A DNA stretch of 64,000 nt from a bacterium (GTDB lineage Bacteria; Planctomycetota; Planctomycetia; Kolteriales; Kolteriaceae): assembly GCA_019753235.1 (NCBI GenBank), contig JAIELF010000038.1, forward strand, positions 90,148 to 154,147, in the 5' to 3' direction. The translations under genes and the position numbers were made by a program. Every line of letters starts with the position of its first letter. The stretch's first letter is position 1. The notes beneath the pieces were generated by a model. That model saw only the letters and a program-made list of their open reading frames with translations, made no database searches and was not told the DNA's origin. This document shows positions 27,067 through 36,641 of the stretch, piece after piece.

Positions 27067-30000
27067 CGACATCGCAATCATCGGCATGTCCTGCATCTTT
27101 CCGAAGGCAAACAACCTGCGGGAGTTCTGGGCCAACAACGTCAACGGCATCGATGCGGTCATCGACAAGCCCGCCAAGCGATGGCCCACCCAAAAGAATT
27201 GGTCGCGCGATCGCTCGCATGAATCATACCTTCCCTGCAGCAAGGCGGGGTTCCTTGCCGAGGGAGTGTTCGTTGATCCGGTCCGCTTCGGCATTGTGCC
27301 CAATCTGGTTCGGCATGGCGACCCCGATCAGTTCTTCATGATTGCCTGTATCGATAGCGCTTTACGCGATGCGAAGATCGGGGTGGACGACCCTATCCGC
27401 GAGCGGACCGATGTCATCGTCGGGCGCGGGGGTTACGCGTCGATGAAGATGATCGAGCTCGGCATGCGCGCGGAGCTCTTCGAAGACTTCGTCGAGATCC
27501 TCGATCGCAAGTACCCTGACATGTTCGAAGGCCGCCGACAGGAAGTCGAAAGGTATCTCTTCTCGACGCTGACTCCTTTACCGGTGGACAACGTATCGAC
27601 GGCGGTGTCGAACATTGCGGCGAGTCGGCCGGCCAATCGTTTTAATCTTCGCGGTGTTTCTTACGTTGTCGACGGGGCGTGTGCTTCGTCCCTTCTCGCG
27701 GTGGAATCGGGTATCTGGCGGCTACGCAACGGCCAAAGCGATATGGTTGTCGCCGGCGGGCTTTTCGTCAGCATGAACCCGTCGTTCTTCTACATCTTCA
27801 ATCGCCTGGGGGGGTTTTCCGAGAGCCAAGTCATTCGTCCCTTCGATCGCCGAGCCGACGGTTTGATGGTGGGAGAGGGTGGCGGCGCGGTCATCCTCAA
27901 GCGGCTTGAAGATGCGATCCGCGACCGCGACCAGATCTATGCCGTGATCAAGGGGGTTGGCTCCTCCAGTGACGGGCTTGGACTGGATGTCCTTGCTCCC
28001 AATACCCAGGGTCAAATCCTCGCAATCGACCGAGCGTATAATGATGCCCAGGTCGACCGAGGAACCATCGGCTACCTCGAAGCCCACGGGACCGGCACCC
28101 TGGCGGGGGACGAAGCGGAAGTCGCCTCCATCAAGGCGGGGTTCGGCACGGTCAAAGAACCCGCCACCGCTCGCGCGATGGGAAGTGTCAAGTCGATGAT
28201 CGGACACACGATGCCCGGGGCGGGAATGGCCTCCATCATTCGTGTCGCGATGTCGTTATCCAACAAGATCCTCCCCCCCAGCTTGCACTGCGAAGAGCCA
28301 CGCGAAGACCTGGCCGATGCCCCCTTCTACGTCAACACGCAGACACGTCCTTGGGTGCAGGCCACCAAGGGAGGCCCCAGACGCGCGGGCGTCAATGCCT
28401 TCGGCTTTGGCGGCGTCAATGTTCACGTGGTCATGGAGGAAACTCCTCGCTTCGCGCCGGCGGCTATGGCCCCGGGATTCGACCCGATTCCTCGACCGAT
28501 CGAACCGGGATTGGCTCGCGCCAGCGAACTGGCCCCCTTCTCTGCCGAGAGCGTCGCTGCCCTCGACGCGAAATTGGCACGGACCCTGGCGTATCTCGAA
28601 CATGCCGACGCGCCCCTGGTGGATATCTGTTTTACTCTTGCCCAAGAGGTAGAAACGGATCAACCGGTCAAGGCCGCCGTCATCGCCTGTGACGTCGCCG
28701 AGCTGGCCGACCTGTTAGTCCAACTCCGTCAAGGACTCGATCAGCCAGAGAGTTTTGAGAAACACGAAAACATCTACCTAAGCAAGCACGCGCAGCGACC
28801 TCCGGGCAAGATCGCTTTTATTCTCCCGGGGATGGGCTTCCCCGGATTGATCGGCAACTACCCCGATCACCTCCTGGAACTCGCGCTTCACTATCCGGAC
28901 ATTCGTGAAGAGTTCGATTTCTTCGAAGAGCGCGACCGCCATCCCGAGGACACCGTCCCAACGAGTTCGATCTTTTCGCCGCCGGCTGTGTTGCCCGAAG
29001 CCTACCGCAAACAGCTCAAAGGTCGATTAGCGCCGCCAAAGGCGGATTCCGATTTCAGCAAAGAGAATGCCCCCCACGAACGGTATTTGGCTGCCATGGG
29101 GGTGACACTGGCGAATTGGGTGAGCTGGATCCTGCTCCGCAAGTTCAAGATTCCCGTCGACATGATGACCGGACAGAGTCAGGGTGAGATGGCCGCCATC
29201 TGTGCGTGTGGCTGTGCCGACTTTCACGAGACCGCACCACGGTTTTGGAAGTTTCTCGACGTCGACACTCGCGACAAGATCGGCGGACGGCTCGCCTTCG
29301 CCTGGGCGCCGAGCACGCGACTGGATGAATTGACTGCCCAGTTTCCCGGCACGAATATCGCCATTTACATGGCCCCTGTCGGCGTGATATTCGGCGGCGA
29401 TCGGGCTGGTCTGGAACAGATCTGCGAGATCCTTCGGCAAGAGGAAATCCTCGTTCAGATCCTCCCCTATCCGCCGATCCACACCCCGTCTCTGGCGTTC
29501 CTGAAGGATGACCTTAACGCCAAGTTGGGGGATGACGACCTTGTTTTGAAGCCGCCCCAGATTCCGCTCTACTCGTCGATCACCTCCGAGCTTTATCCGT
29601 CGGAGTCCGACGCGATCCGCGAGCATTTGATGTACAACGTCGATCGGCCGCTACGAATCTGGCAAACCATTCAGAAGATGTACCTCGACGGGGCGCGGGT
29701 CTTCGTGCAAGTCGGGGGTGGGCACATGGCCGCCCATCTCGAAATGCTTCTTCCCGAGAATGCCGACCCGGTCATCACCGCGGCCACCGACACCGATGTC
29801 CGCAACCCGTTGACGCAGATCAATCACGTCTGTGCGTCGCTTTTGACCGCGGGTGTGTCGCTCGACTTGATGCCTCTTTTTGAGTGCCGATCCGCGAACG
29901 TGGTCGATTGGAACGCCAAGCCCAGCTCGGCGGAAAAGAAGAGCCTCTCCGTTCCGATACGGCTCGACTGGATGCCCAGCTACAACGAGAATGTACCGCC

Positions 30001-31816
30001 GGCTCGCGTCGTCCAGAAGACCGAAGTCGCCATCGACACGTCCGCGACGTTGACGCCCATCACCGATTCTACCGTTGTCACCCAGCCGATTGCCGAGCCC
30101 GACCTTCGGCATCTGCTCCCCTTCGAACCCGAGGTTCTTGCTCGCCTGCCGGTACTCGGGCGAGTCACGCACTACATCGAAGGACAAGAGGTGACGGTGG
30201 AACGTCTCTTGTCGCTGGAGACCGATGTCTACCTTGAAGACCATGTTTTTGTGTATGCCCCCAAGCCGACCGCCGAACGTTTGCCTGTGTTGCCGATGAC
30301 GATGAGTCTGGAGTTTCTCGCGGAAGTCGCATCGCTTTTGGCTCCCGGCGAAGGCTTGGTCGGTTACGACAACATTCGCGCGATGAAGTGGATCTCCCTC
30401 AAGGATCGGCCGGTCGAGACCATTCGCATCGAAGCCAAATTGCAAGAGATTGATGCGAAGGGCGTCCGTCGGATCATGGTTCGCTTCTACACACCCGACG
30501 GCCTCTCTTTTCAAGCAGTCGCCTTGTTCTCGACCACGCTGATTCAAGAGATCAATTTCGACCTCGTTGATTCCAGCCAAGATGGCCCGTGGCCGATTGA
30601 GTCTTCGCAGCTTTACGGCGAACGGTACACGTTTCATGGCCCCGCATTTCAAGTGACGCCCGAGCTTCGCACCTACGGCAACCCAGGGGCTTCGTGTGCC
30701 TTTGTGGTGAAGCCGACGGATCGGCTCTTTGCTCACATCCCCGATCCTATTCTCCTGACGGATCCTTGCTTGATGGATGGCGTCGGGCATCTTGTTGGGC
30801 TCTGGGCGTACTTTGCAGGTGCCGTCTGCCTGCCCAATTCCACTGAGCGGATCGAGTTCTACGGGCCAACACCGCCGATCGGCACCATCTGCCCCGCGCG
30901 AATGGAGTGCTACGAACTCAACTTCGAGATCAAACAAGTCCGCGCGCACGTTGAGATCGAGGATGGACAGGGGAACCTATGGGTGCGCGTTCAGGGATGG
31001 TCGGAATGGATCACGACACCGACTTTTGAGTACACCGAAACGACCCGCATGCCGGGCTGGTATCACATCGCTTCGGAGGTTCCGCTGCCGTTGCTTCCTG
31101 AGTCGGCCCTTTGCACTCAGTTGGATCAGGTCCATCTCTCGCAGGGAGATCCGGAGTGGATGGGGATGTTCTTTCTTCATGCCAGCGAGTTGCCTGAATA
31201 CAAGCAATTAACCGAACGAAAGAAGATGCGCGAGTTTATTCGTCATCGCGTCGTCGCGAAGGATGCGGCCCGGATCTGGTTGTCGCGGCGCGAAGGGACG
31301 GGCTTTACCCATCCTTGCGAATGGCCCATCAGCCATGACGCGCTCGGCGCTCCTCATTTCGAGCCGGCCAGCGATCCTTCGTTGCCCCACCTGAGTATCT
31401 CACACACCGGCGGCGTATCGCTCGCGCTTGTGGCACCTTTCCCCGTCGGAATCGATTTCGAAGATGAAAGGCGATCCGTCAACGATTTACAAGGTTACTT
31501 CCTCTCCGAACAAGAGTCTCGTCAACTCGAGCCCTTCGTGCGGGAGATGCCCGAAGAGGTTTGGCCGCTCCGCTTCTGGTGTGCGAAGGAGGCCCTCGGA
31601 AAAATGCTTGGGATCGGCTTGGAAGGGCGACCCAAACAATTCGAAGCAGTGGACGTTCGCAGCACCGGCGCGGTGGTTCTGGAACATCGTGGCATAGGCA
31701 AGCAGTACGAGATCCAAACGATCCGTTGGAACGGCTTCGTATATGCCTATTGTTGGGCCCCCACCGAGGGGGGATTGGCCGCCTCATCCACGTCGGCCCA
31801 GTGGGCAGCAACGTGA
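27041..31816 (+). CDS. Giant lipid synthase B: KS, AT, DH, fused phosphopantetheinyl transferase
   Basis: A 1591-residue protein. KS occupies about 9-470, with C214 (DGACASS), H349 (EAHGTGT) and H389 (GHTMPG) intact. AT lies at about 585-930, with S713 in GQSQGE. A product-template-like double-hotdog dehydratase lies at about 1030-1340 (H1068 in LEDHVF, and D1246 with H1250). A Sfp-type 4'-phosphopantetheinyl transferase closes the protein at about 1390-1570: Mg ligands D1472 and E1474 in GIDFE, then WCAKEALGK (1513-1521). The last domain should activate the ACP of synthase A. The order KS-AT-...-DH-PPTase recalls enediyne PKSs, while the separation into two KS-bearing proteins recalls PfaA/PfaC. 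The GTG start at 27041 is preceded by GGATGGGG. Confidence 0.92.
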   Translation: MRSSSITSNDIAIIGMSCIFPKANNLREFWANNVNGIDAVIDKPAKRWPTQKNWSRDRSHESYLPCSKAGFLAEGVFVDPVRFGIVPNLVRHGDPDQFFMIACIDSALRDAKIGVDDPIRERTDVIVGRGGYASMKMIELGMRAELFEDFVEILDRKYPDMFEGRRQEVERYLFSTLTPLPVDNVSTAVSNIAASRPANRFNLRGVSYVVDGACASSLLAVESGIWRLRNGQSDMVVAGGLFVSMNPSFFYIFNRLGGFSESQVIRPFDRRADGLMVGEGGGAVILKRLEDAIRDRDQIYAVIKGVGSSSDGLGLDVLAPNTQGQILAIDRAYNDAQVDRGTIGYLEAHGTGTLAGDEAEVASIKAGFGTVKEPATARAMGSVKSMIGHTMPGAGMASIIRVAMSLSNKILPPSLHCEEPREDLADAPFYVNTQTRPWVQATKGGPRRAGVNAFGFGGVNVHVVMEETPRFAPAAMAPGFDPIPRPIEPGLARASELAPFSAESVAALDAKLARTLAYLEHADAPLVDICFTLAQEVETDQPVKAAVIACDVAELADLLVQLRQGLDQPESFEKHENIYLSKHAQRPPGKIAFILPGMGFPGLIGNYPDHLLELALHYPDIREEFDFFEERDRHPEDTVPTSSIFSPPAVLPEAYRKQLKGRLAPPKADSDFSKENAPHERYLAAMGVTLANWVSWILLRKFKIPVDMMTGQSQGEMAAICACGCADFHETAPRFWKFLDVDTRDKIGGRLAFAWAPSTRLDELTAQFPGTNIAIYMAPVGVIFGGDRAGLEQICEILRQEEILVQILPYPPIHTPSLAFLKDDLNAKLGDDDLVLKPPQIPLYSSITSELYPSESDAIREHLMYNVDRPLRIWQTIQKMYLDGARVFVQVGGGHMAAHLEMLLPENADPVITAATDTDVRNPLTQINHVCASLLTAGVSLDLMPLFECRSANVVDWNAKPSSAEKKSLSVPIRLDWMPSYNENVPPARVVQKTEVAIDTSATLTPITDSTVVTQPIAEPDLRHLLPFEPEVLARLPVLGRVTHYIEGQEVTVERLLSLETDVYLEDHVFVYAPKPTAERLPVLPMTMSLEFLAEVASLLAPGEGLVGYDNIRAMKWISLKDRPVETIRIEAKLQEIDAKGVRRIMVRFYTPDGLSFQAVALFSTTLIQEINFDLVDSSQDGPWPIESSQLYGERYTFHGPAFQVTPELRTYGNPGASCAFVVKPTDRLFAHIPDPILLTDPCLMDGVGHLVGLWAYFAGAVCLPNSTERIEFYGPTPPIGTICPARMECYELNFEIKQVRAHVEIEDGQGNLWVRVQGWSEWITTPTFEYTETTRMPGWYHIASEVPLPLLPESALCTQLDQVHLSQGDPEWMGMFFLHASELPEYKQLTERKKMREFIRHRVVAKDAARIWLSRREGTGFTHPCEWPISHDALGAPHFEPASDPSLPHLSISHTGGVSLALVAPFPVGIDFEDERRSVNDLQGYFLSEQESRQLEPFVREMPEEVWPLRFWCAKEALGKMLGIGLEGRPKQFEAVDVRSTGAVVLEHRGIGKQYEIQTIRWNGFVYAYCWAPTEGGLAASSTSAQWAAT

Positions 31817-31885
31817 ATCACGATTGCCCCAACTCCCCAGGCCTTGGCTGGATCGGCAAAAGAGCAACGAGAACAGGAACCTGAT

Positions 31886-33346
31886 ATGGCAACGCCAACA
31901 ATCTCACCGGAGCCCGCGATGGACGACAATCCGGCAGAGTCCACGCCAAAGAACATGGCCGAGCCGAGCTCCCCTGCCCCGGTCGCGCCCCTCGATCCGA
32001 TTTCAGAAAGGCTCCGTTCCCTTCAGCTTGAAACCAAAGAGCGGCGTGGCGGCGGAGGAATCCGCTGGGGCAGACTCCTAACGCTGTTGCTCCTGATCGG
32101 GCTGGGCGTCGGCGGGTATTTCGGTTGGGAACAGTATCAGAAGGACTTGGTCGCGAAAGCTCCTTCCCTCGAAGGGATCAAGTTCGGCGAACGGGCCGGC
32201 AGCGGCATTCTGCTCGAGGTCGGTGGATACGTCGTCCCGCGCACCAAGGTTCAGATCTCGCCGCAAGGGGCCGGGATGATCGTTTCTCTTCCGATTGAAG
32301 AGGGACAGAAGGTCAAAAAGGGCGATCTCCTTTGCAAGCTGGATGACTCGGCCGCGCAGGCCGAGCTCCTTCGTGCCCAGGCAACCCTCGTTCAACAGCA
32401 AGCCAGTCTTGATCAACTCGTCAATGGCCCGCTGCCCGAGGAATTCCTCAAAGCCAAAGCTTCGGTAGAGAGTGCCGGTGCTCAGTTCGAACTGACTCGG
32501 CTCGAGTTCGAGCGGGTCTCGAAGCTGCGCGACAGCAATGGTATCTCTCAGTCCGACTATCAAAAGTCCGAGGCCGCGTTCATCAATGCACAACAGCAGA
32601 AGATCATTGCCGAGCTGAATCTCAAAATCATCGAGAAGGGGACTCGTCCAGAACAGATCGCCGCCGCCAAAGCGATGGTCGAGCAAGCCAAAGGTGCCAT
32701 CAAAAGCAGTCAGGTCAATCTCAACAACTCGTCGATGTTTGCTCCCTTCGATGGCGTGATCCTTGAGAAGAACGCTCAGCAAGGAGAGCTCATCCTTCCG
32801 ACCACCGTCATTAAGAGCCTCTGTGTGCTTGCGGAAATGGGGAATCTTGAGGCCGAAGTCGACATCCAGGAACGTGAAGTTGGCCGAGTGAAGGTCGGCC
32901 ATCCTTGCCAGGTCATCCCCGATGCCTATCCCGATCGCGTCTACAAGGCCGAGCTCGCGCGGGTTCAACCGCAGGTCAACCGCCAGCGCGGGGTCGTACC
33001 TGCCAAGGTTCGAATCATCGAACCCGATGATCTTTTGTTGGCCGACATGAACTGCCGGGTGCAGTTCCTCCGGCGGGCCGATTCAACAGAGAAGGTAACG
33101 CCCACCGTTCCCTCGCGAGCCATCAGCACTCAAGACAATGCCAGCGTTGTCTACATTCTCGATGGTAACTTCGCCCGGCAACGAAAGGTCGCTGTCGGCA
33201 AGACCATCACCGATGAAGTTGAAATTGTTGATGGGCTCAAGCAGGGTGAAGTTGTCATTCTAGCCGGCGAAAAGCCTCTCGTTGACGGCCAAAATGTCAA
33301 GGTTGAAGTCCTCGACGAGAAGAAGGGGGCACAAGCCCAACCATGA
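31886..33346 (+). CDS. HlyD/DevB-like membrane fusion protein
   Basis: A 486-residue periplasmic adaptor. A Pro-rich cytoplasmic tail (1-60) precedes one membrane helix (about 62-80), followed by a biotinyl-lipoyl-like half motif, a long coiled-coil hairpin (about 155-275, rich in Ala/Gln/Glu/Lys), the second lipoyl half (MFAPFDGVILEKNAQQGE) and beta-barrel domains. It links an inner-membrane ABC pump to an outer-membrane channel; DevB of cyanobacteria, which exports heterocyst glycolipids, and MacA are the nearest functional models. ATG 31886 has AGGA upstream. The stop overlaps the ATPase start (ATGA). No TolC-like channel gene is in the window. Confidence 0.88.
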   Translation: MATPTISPEPAMDDNPAESTPKNMAEPSSPAPVAPLDPISERLRSLQLETKERRGGGGIRWGRLLTLLLLIGLGVGGYFGWEQYQKDLVAKAPSLEGIKFGERAGSGILLEVGGYVVPRTKVQISPQGAGMIVSLPIEEGQKVKKGDLLCKLDDSAAQAELLRAQATLVQQQASLDQLVNGPLPEEFLKAKASVESAGAQFELTRLEFERVSKLRDSNGISQSDYQKSEAAFINAQQQKIIAELNLKIIEKGTRPEQIAAAKAMVEQAKGAIKSSQVNLNNSSMFAPFDGVILEKNAQQGELILPTTVIKSLCVLAEMGNLEAEVDIQEREVGRVKVGHPCQVIPDAYPDRVYKAELARVQPQVNRQRGVVPAKVRIIEPDDLLLADMNCRVQFLRRADSTEKVTPTVPSRAISTQDNASVVYILDGNFARQRKVAVGKTITDEVEIVDGLKQGEVVILAGEKPLVDGQNVKVEVLDEKKGAQAQP

Positions 33347-34137
33347 GCACCCCTCCCCTGCGATCCAACGAACCGATTGTTTTGGTCGATGGATGTACCA
33401 AGAATTACTCGCGAGGCTCCGAGACGGTCTCCGTCCTTAAGAGTGTTCATTTGGAAATCGCACGCGGGGATTTTGTCGGGCTGATCGGCCCCAGCGGCTC
33501 GGGTAAGACAACCCTGTTGAATCTCATTGCCGGCCTCGACCAACCGACGACCGGCCGCGTCGTCATCAACGGCGTCGAGATATCTTCTCTCACCGAGGCC
33601 CAGCTTGCGCTCTGGCGAACCAACGCGATCGGCTTCGTCTTTCAATTCTTCAACCTGATCCCGGTCTTGACCGCCTTCGAGAATGTCGAGTTGCCGCTTT
33701 TGCTCCTCAACATGTCTCGACGTCGACGACGCGAACAGGTCCTCAATATTCTCGAACTCGTGGGGCTCGGCCATCGTCTGACCCACCGCCCTGGACAACT
33801 TTCGGGTGGCGAACAACAGCGGGTCGGTATCGCCCGGGCCCTGGTCACCGACCCTGCATTGGTTGTCGCCGACGAACCGACAGGCGATCTCGATAGCCGA
33901 AAGTCGCAGGAGATTCTCGATCTCTTGCAAGAGCTGCAAGTTCGCTTAAACAAGACCATCTTGATTGTGACGCACGACTTGGCGGTTGCTGCCCGCGTTC
34001 GTCGGCTTTTGCGAATCTCCGACGGACAATTGATCGACGACACCGAGAATCCGGAGTCGGTCACGCATCCGCTCTTTGGTAGTTTGAATGTCTCCAATGC
34101 GGCCCGAGTAAAGAGAGCCGAGGCCGCCCGGTCCTAA
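33343..34137 (+). CDS. ABC transporter ATPase, DevA/MacB/LolD type
   Basis: A 264-residue cytoplasmic ATPase. Walker A GPSGSGKT (49-56), signature LSGGEQQRVGIARAL (from 153), Walker B with D177-E178 in VVADEPTGDLD, and the His-loop IVTHD are all intact, so it is catalytically competent. The GEQQRV signature and FQFFNLIP Q-loop are typical of the MacB/LolD/DevA branch that drives FtsX-type permeases and does not translocate through the membrane by the usual exporter fold. It overlaps the fusion-protein gene by four bases and precedes both permease genes. Confidence 0.94.
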   Translation: MSTPPLRSNEPIVLVDGCTKNYSRGSETVSVLKSVHLEIARGDFVGLIGPSGSGKTTLLNLIAGLDQPTTGRVVINGVEISSLTEAQLALWRTNAIGFVFQFFNLIPVLTAFENVELPLLLLNMSRRRRREQVLNILELVGLGHRLTHRPGQLSGGEQQRVGIARALVTDPALVVADEPTGDLDSRKSQEILDLLQELQVRLNKTILIVTHDLAVAARVRRLLRISDGQLIDDTENPESVTHPLFGSLNVSNAARVKRAEAARS

Positions 34138-34199
34138 CAGTCCATCTTCATGCGAATGACGCGTTCTAAGACAGGATCGAGACGAAAGGATCGCGAGAA

Positions 34200-35372
34200 A
34201 TGTGGAACTTCATCTCGCTGGTCTTTAAGAACCTAGGCCGAAATAAAATCCGCACCGCCCTCACTTCTCTGGCCGTCACGGTCTTGGTCATCATCTATGC
34301 CGTCGCCACCAACGTGATCGAATCCGTTCGAAAAACCGTCGATAGCAGTGCCGGCCAGACCAAGCTCTTCGTTACCGAACGCTGGGCCGTCCCAAGCCAA
34401 GTTCCCATCCGCTACATGCAAGAGATCTCGCGCATTCCCGGCGTCGACCACTGGACAACCTGGAATTTCTACATCGGCTTCTTCGACAAAGTCTTCCAAG
34501 CCAATCGCATGGGGGTCGGCATCGCCACCCGCATCGAAAGCATTCGAGAGATGCACGCCGGTTTCGAAAAAATCCCCGATGAGACGATCGAAAAGTGGAA
34601 ACAGGAACGTACCGGTTGCCTGGTGGGTGTCGGATTGATGCAGATGATGGGTTGGCACGTGGGACAAGAGTTCACGCTCTACAGTTCCACTCACGTCGGA
34701 CGAGATCTCAAGTTCAAAGTGCTCGGCTCCCTTCCCTCCGGAACTTGGCAACTCAATTTCTTCTTCCGGTCAGACTACTTTCAAGAAGGAACAGGCAACA
34801 AAGACGTTGTCGATTGCTGCATGCTCCGAGTCCGCGATGCCGAGACCGGCCGCCGAGTCGCCGCCCAGATCCAACAGGATTTCGAGAATCGCCCCGCGAG
34901 TCTCAAAGTCGAAACCGAATCTGCCGGCGCTGCTCGCTTTGCCGAGAAAGCCCAGGTCATTCTTGATCTCATCAAACTCGTCGTCGGCATTCTCCTCATC
35001 GATATGGTCATCATCCTTTCCAACTCGATCTCAATCGCGACCCGCGAACGCCGAACCGAAATGGCTGTCCTAAAGGTTCTCGGCTTTCGGCCGTTGCACG
35101 TGATGGCGATGGTGATCGGCGAAGCCACCTTGATCGGTGCGGTGAGCGGCGTCTTCGGCGGACTCGTCGCCTGGGGGGCATCGGAAATGGCCAATCGCCA
35201 GATTCTTCCCCCCAATGGTATGACTGGCTTTCTGCTGCTCTTTCCGGTTCATCCCGAAACCATCGTCAATGGATTGATCCTTGGTGCCGTCGTCGGATTC
35301 ATCGGCAGCGCTATCCCCGCATGGGGCGCGCGAACGGTCAAGGTATCAGAAGTCTTCTCAAAGATCGCGTGA
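34200..35372 (+). CDS. FtsX/MacB-like ABC permease, first copy (DevC-like)
   Basis: A 390-residue permease with the MacB/FtsX topology: an N-terminal helix (about 18-40), a periplasmic domain of about 220 residues and three C-terminal helices (about 262-285, 305-330 and 355-378). The segment ISIATRERRTEMAVLKVLGF is the cytoplasmic coupling region that contacts the ATPase in this family. It starts 62 bases after the ATPase stop and is followed after six bases by a second permease. Confidence 0.9.
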   Translation: MWNFISLVFKNLGRNKIRTALTSLAVTVLVIIYAVATNVIESVRKTVDSSAGQTKLFVTERWAVPSQVPIRYMQEISRIPGVDHWTTWNFYIGFFDKVFQANRMGVGIATRIESIREMHAGFEKIPDETIEKWKQERTGCLVGVGLMQMMGWHVGQEFTLYSSTHVGRDLKFKVLGSLPSGTWQLNFFFRSDYFQEGTGNKDVVDCCMLRVRDAETGRRVAAQIQQDFENRPASLKVETESAGAARFAEKAQVILDLIKLVVGILLIDMVIILSNSISIATRERRTEMAVLKVLGFRPLHVMAMVIGEATLIGAVSGVFGGLVAWGASEMANRQILPPNGMTGFLLLFPVHPETIVNGLILGAVVGFIGSAIPAWGARTVKVSEVFSKIA

Positions 35373-35378
35373 GGCAGC

Positions 35379-36527
35379 ATGATCCCGGTTTCTTACAGCT
35401 ATCGAAGCCTGATGGTCCGTTGGAAGACGACGCTGATGACAGCGACCGGCTTCACCCTTGTTATTGCCGCCCTGATTGTGATGCTCGCCTTCATCAATGG
35501 CTTAGCCGAGGTCTGCGCCATCAGCGGCGATCCCAATAACGTCATCGTTCTCAACGAAGGATGCACCGACGAGATCCTCAGCAGCATTTCCCGAGCGACC
35601 GCCTCCCAAATCGAAACCAACCCTTTGGTTGTCCGTAGGCCCGACGGAACTTCTCTTTCCAGCCGGGAACTGTTCGGCGTGCGAACTGTTTATGACAAGA
35701 AGATTCGTGACTACGTTTTGATGCCCTTTCGAGGTGTATCGCCGAGCGCCTTCGAAGTTCACAACACCGTGCATGTCGTTTCCGGGCGAACATTTCGCCC
35801 CAGCCAAAGCGAAGTCATCGTCGGCATGAGCATCAAAAACGCCCAGAAGGTCGAACTAGGGGATGTGCTGGAAATCGCGCGCAAGAAGTGGAAAGTAGCA
35901 GGATTCTTTGCCGCCGGCGGGGCGGCCCTGGAAAGCGAAGTCTGGGGCGATCTCGACGAGATGGCCGGCCAGTTTAAAAAGGAAGGTTCGTACAACTCGA
36001 TCGTCGTCCGGGCCGAGAGCCCCGCCCGCGCGAAGGATCTCGCTCGATCCATCGATTCGAGTGCACAGATCAGTGTCGGTGCACAGACCGAACTGGATTA
36101 TTACGCCAAGCAAGCGGAGTCGACGAATTTTCTACGCTCGGCCGTCTGGGTCATCGCCTGGTTCATGGGTATCGGAGCAATCTTCGGCGTCATGAATACC
36201 ATGTTCGCCGCCATCAGCCAGCGAATCAAAGATATCGCTGTCCTTCGCTTGCTCGGGTTCATGTCGTGGGAGATCCTCATCGCGTTCTTACTCGAAGCGA
36301 TCATGGTCTCGCTCATCGGCGGGGGACTCGGAATGCTCGTTGGCTACAGTGCCAACGGCTTCACTCAGCGATTCACGATCAGTGGCCACGAAGTGCAGTT
36401 CCGCTTCCTAGTCGATGCCTCTCTTTTAGCGCTGGCGGCGGCGTTCTCGCTCATCATGGGGATCATGGGAGGACTCCTTCCGGCAATGTCGGCCATGCGC
36501 GTTCGTCCCTTGGAGGCATTCCGATGA
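35379..36527 (+). CDS. FtsX/MacB-like ABC permease, second copy (DevC-like)
   Basis: A 382-residue permease of the same topology as its neighbour: N-terminal helix (about 15-38), periplasmic domain, three C-terminal helices and the coupling stretch ISQRIKDIAVLRLLGF. The two permeases are clearly paralogous in layout but differ strongly in sequence, which suggests a heterodimer in the membrane in place of the DevC homodimer. Periplasmic domains of such permeases bind the substrate or the fusion protein. Confidence 0.9.
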   Translation: MIPVSYSYRSLMVRWKTTLMTATGFTLVIAALIVMLAFINGLAEVCAISGDPNNVIVLNEGCTDEILSSISRATASQIETNPLVVRRPDGTSLSSRELFGVRTVYDKKIRDYVLMPFRGVSPSAFEVHNTVHVVSGRTFRPSQSEVIVGMSIKNAQKVELGDVLEIARKKWKVAGFFAAGGAALESEVWGDLDEMAGQFKKEGSYNSIVVRAESPARAKDLARSIDSSAQISVGAQTELDYYAKQAESTNFLRSAVWVIAWFMGIGAIFGVMNTMFAAISQRIKDIAVLRLLGFMSWEILIAFLLEAIMVSLIGGGLGMLVGYSANGFTQRFTISGHEVQFRFLVDASLLALAAAFSLIMGIMGGLLPAMSAMRVRPLEAFR

Positions 36528-36641
36528 AAGAATGCCGAGCGAAAGGGGTCGGTATCTTCCTCAGACAAAGAAACCTGGAACCAACGGGACAAACCCCGGG
36601 AAGACCTGAGCGAGGAGGTTCGCCGTGGTAAGGAGCCCGCG

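Noticed and set aside
29651..30949. 432-codon open frame on the minus strand opposite synthase B
   Set aside because: It lies fully inside a strongly supported KS-AT-DH-PPTase gene, has no family sequence and no ribosome site. Long antisense frames are expected in GC-rich coding DNA.
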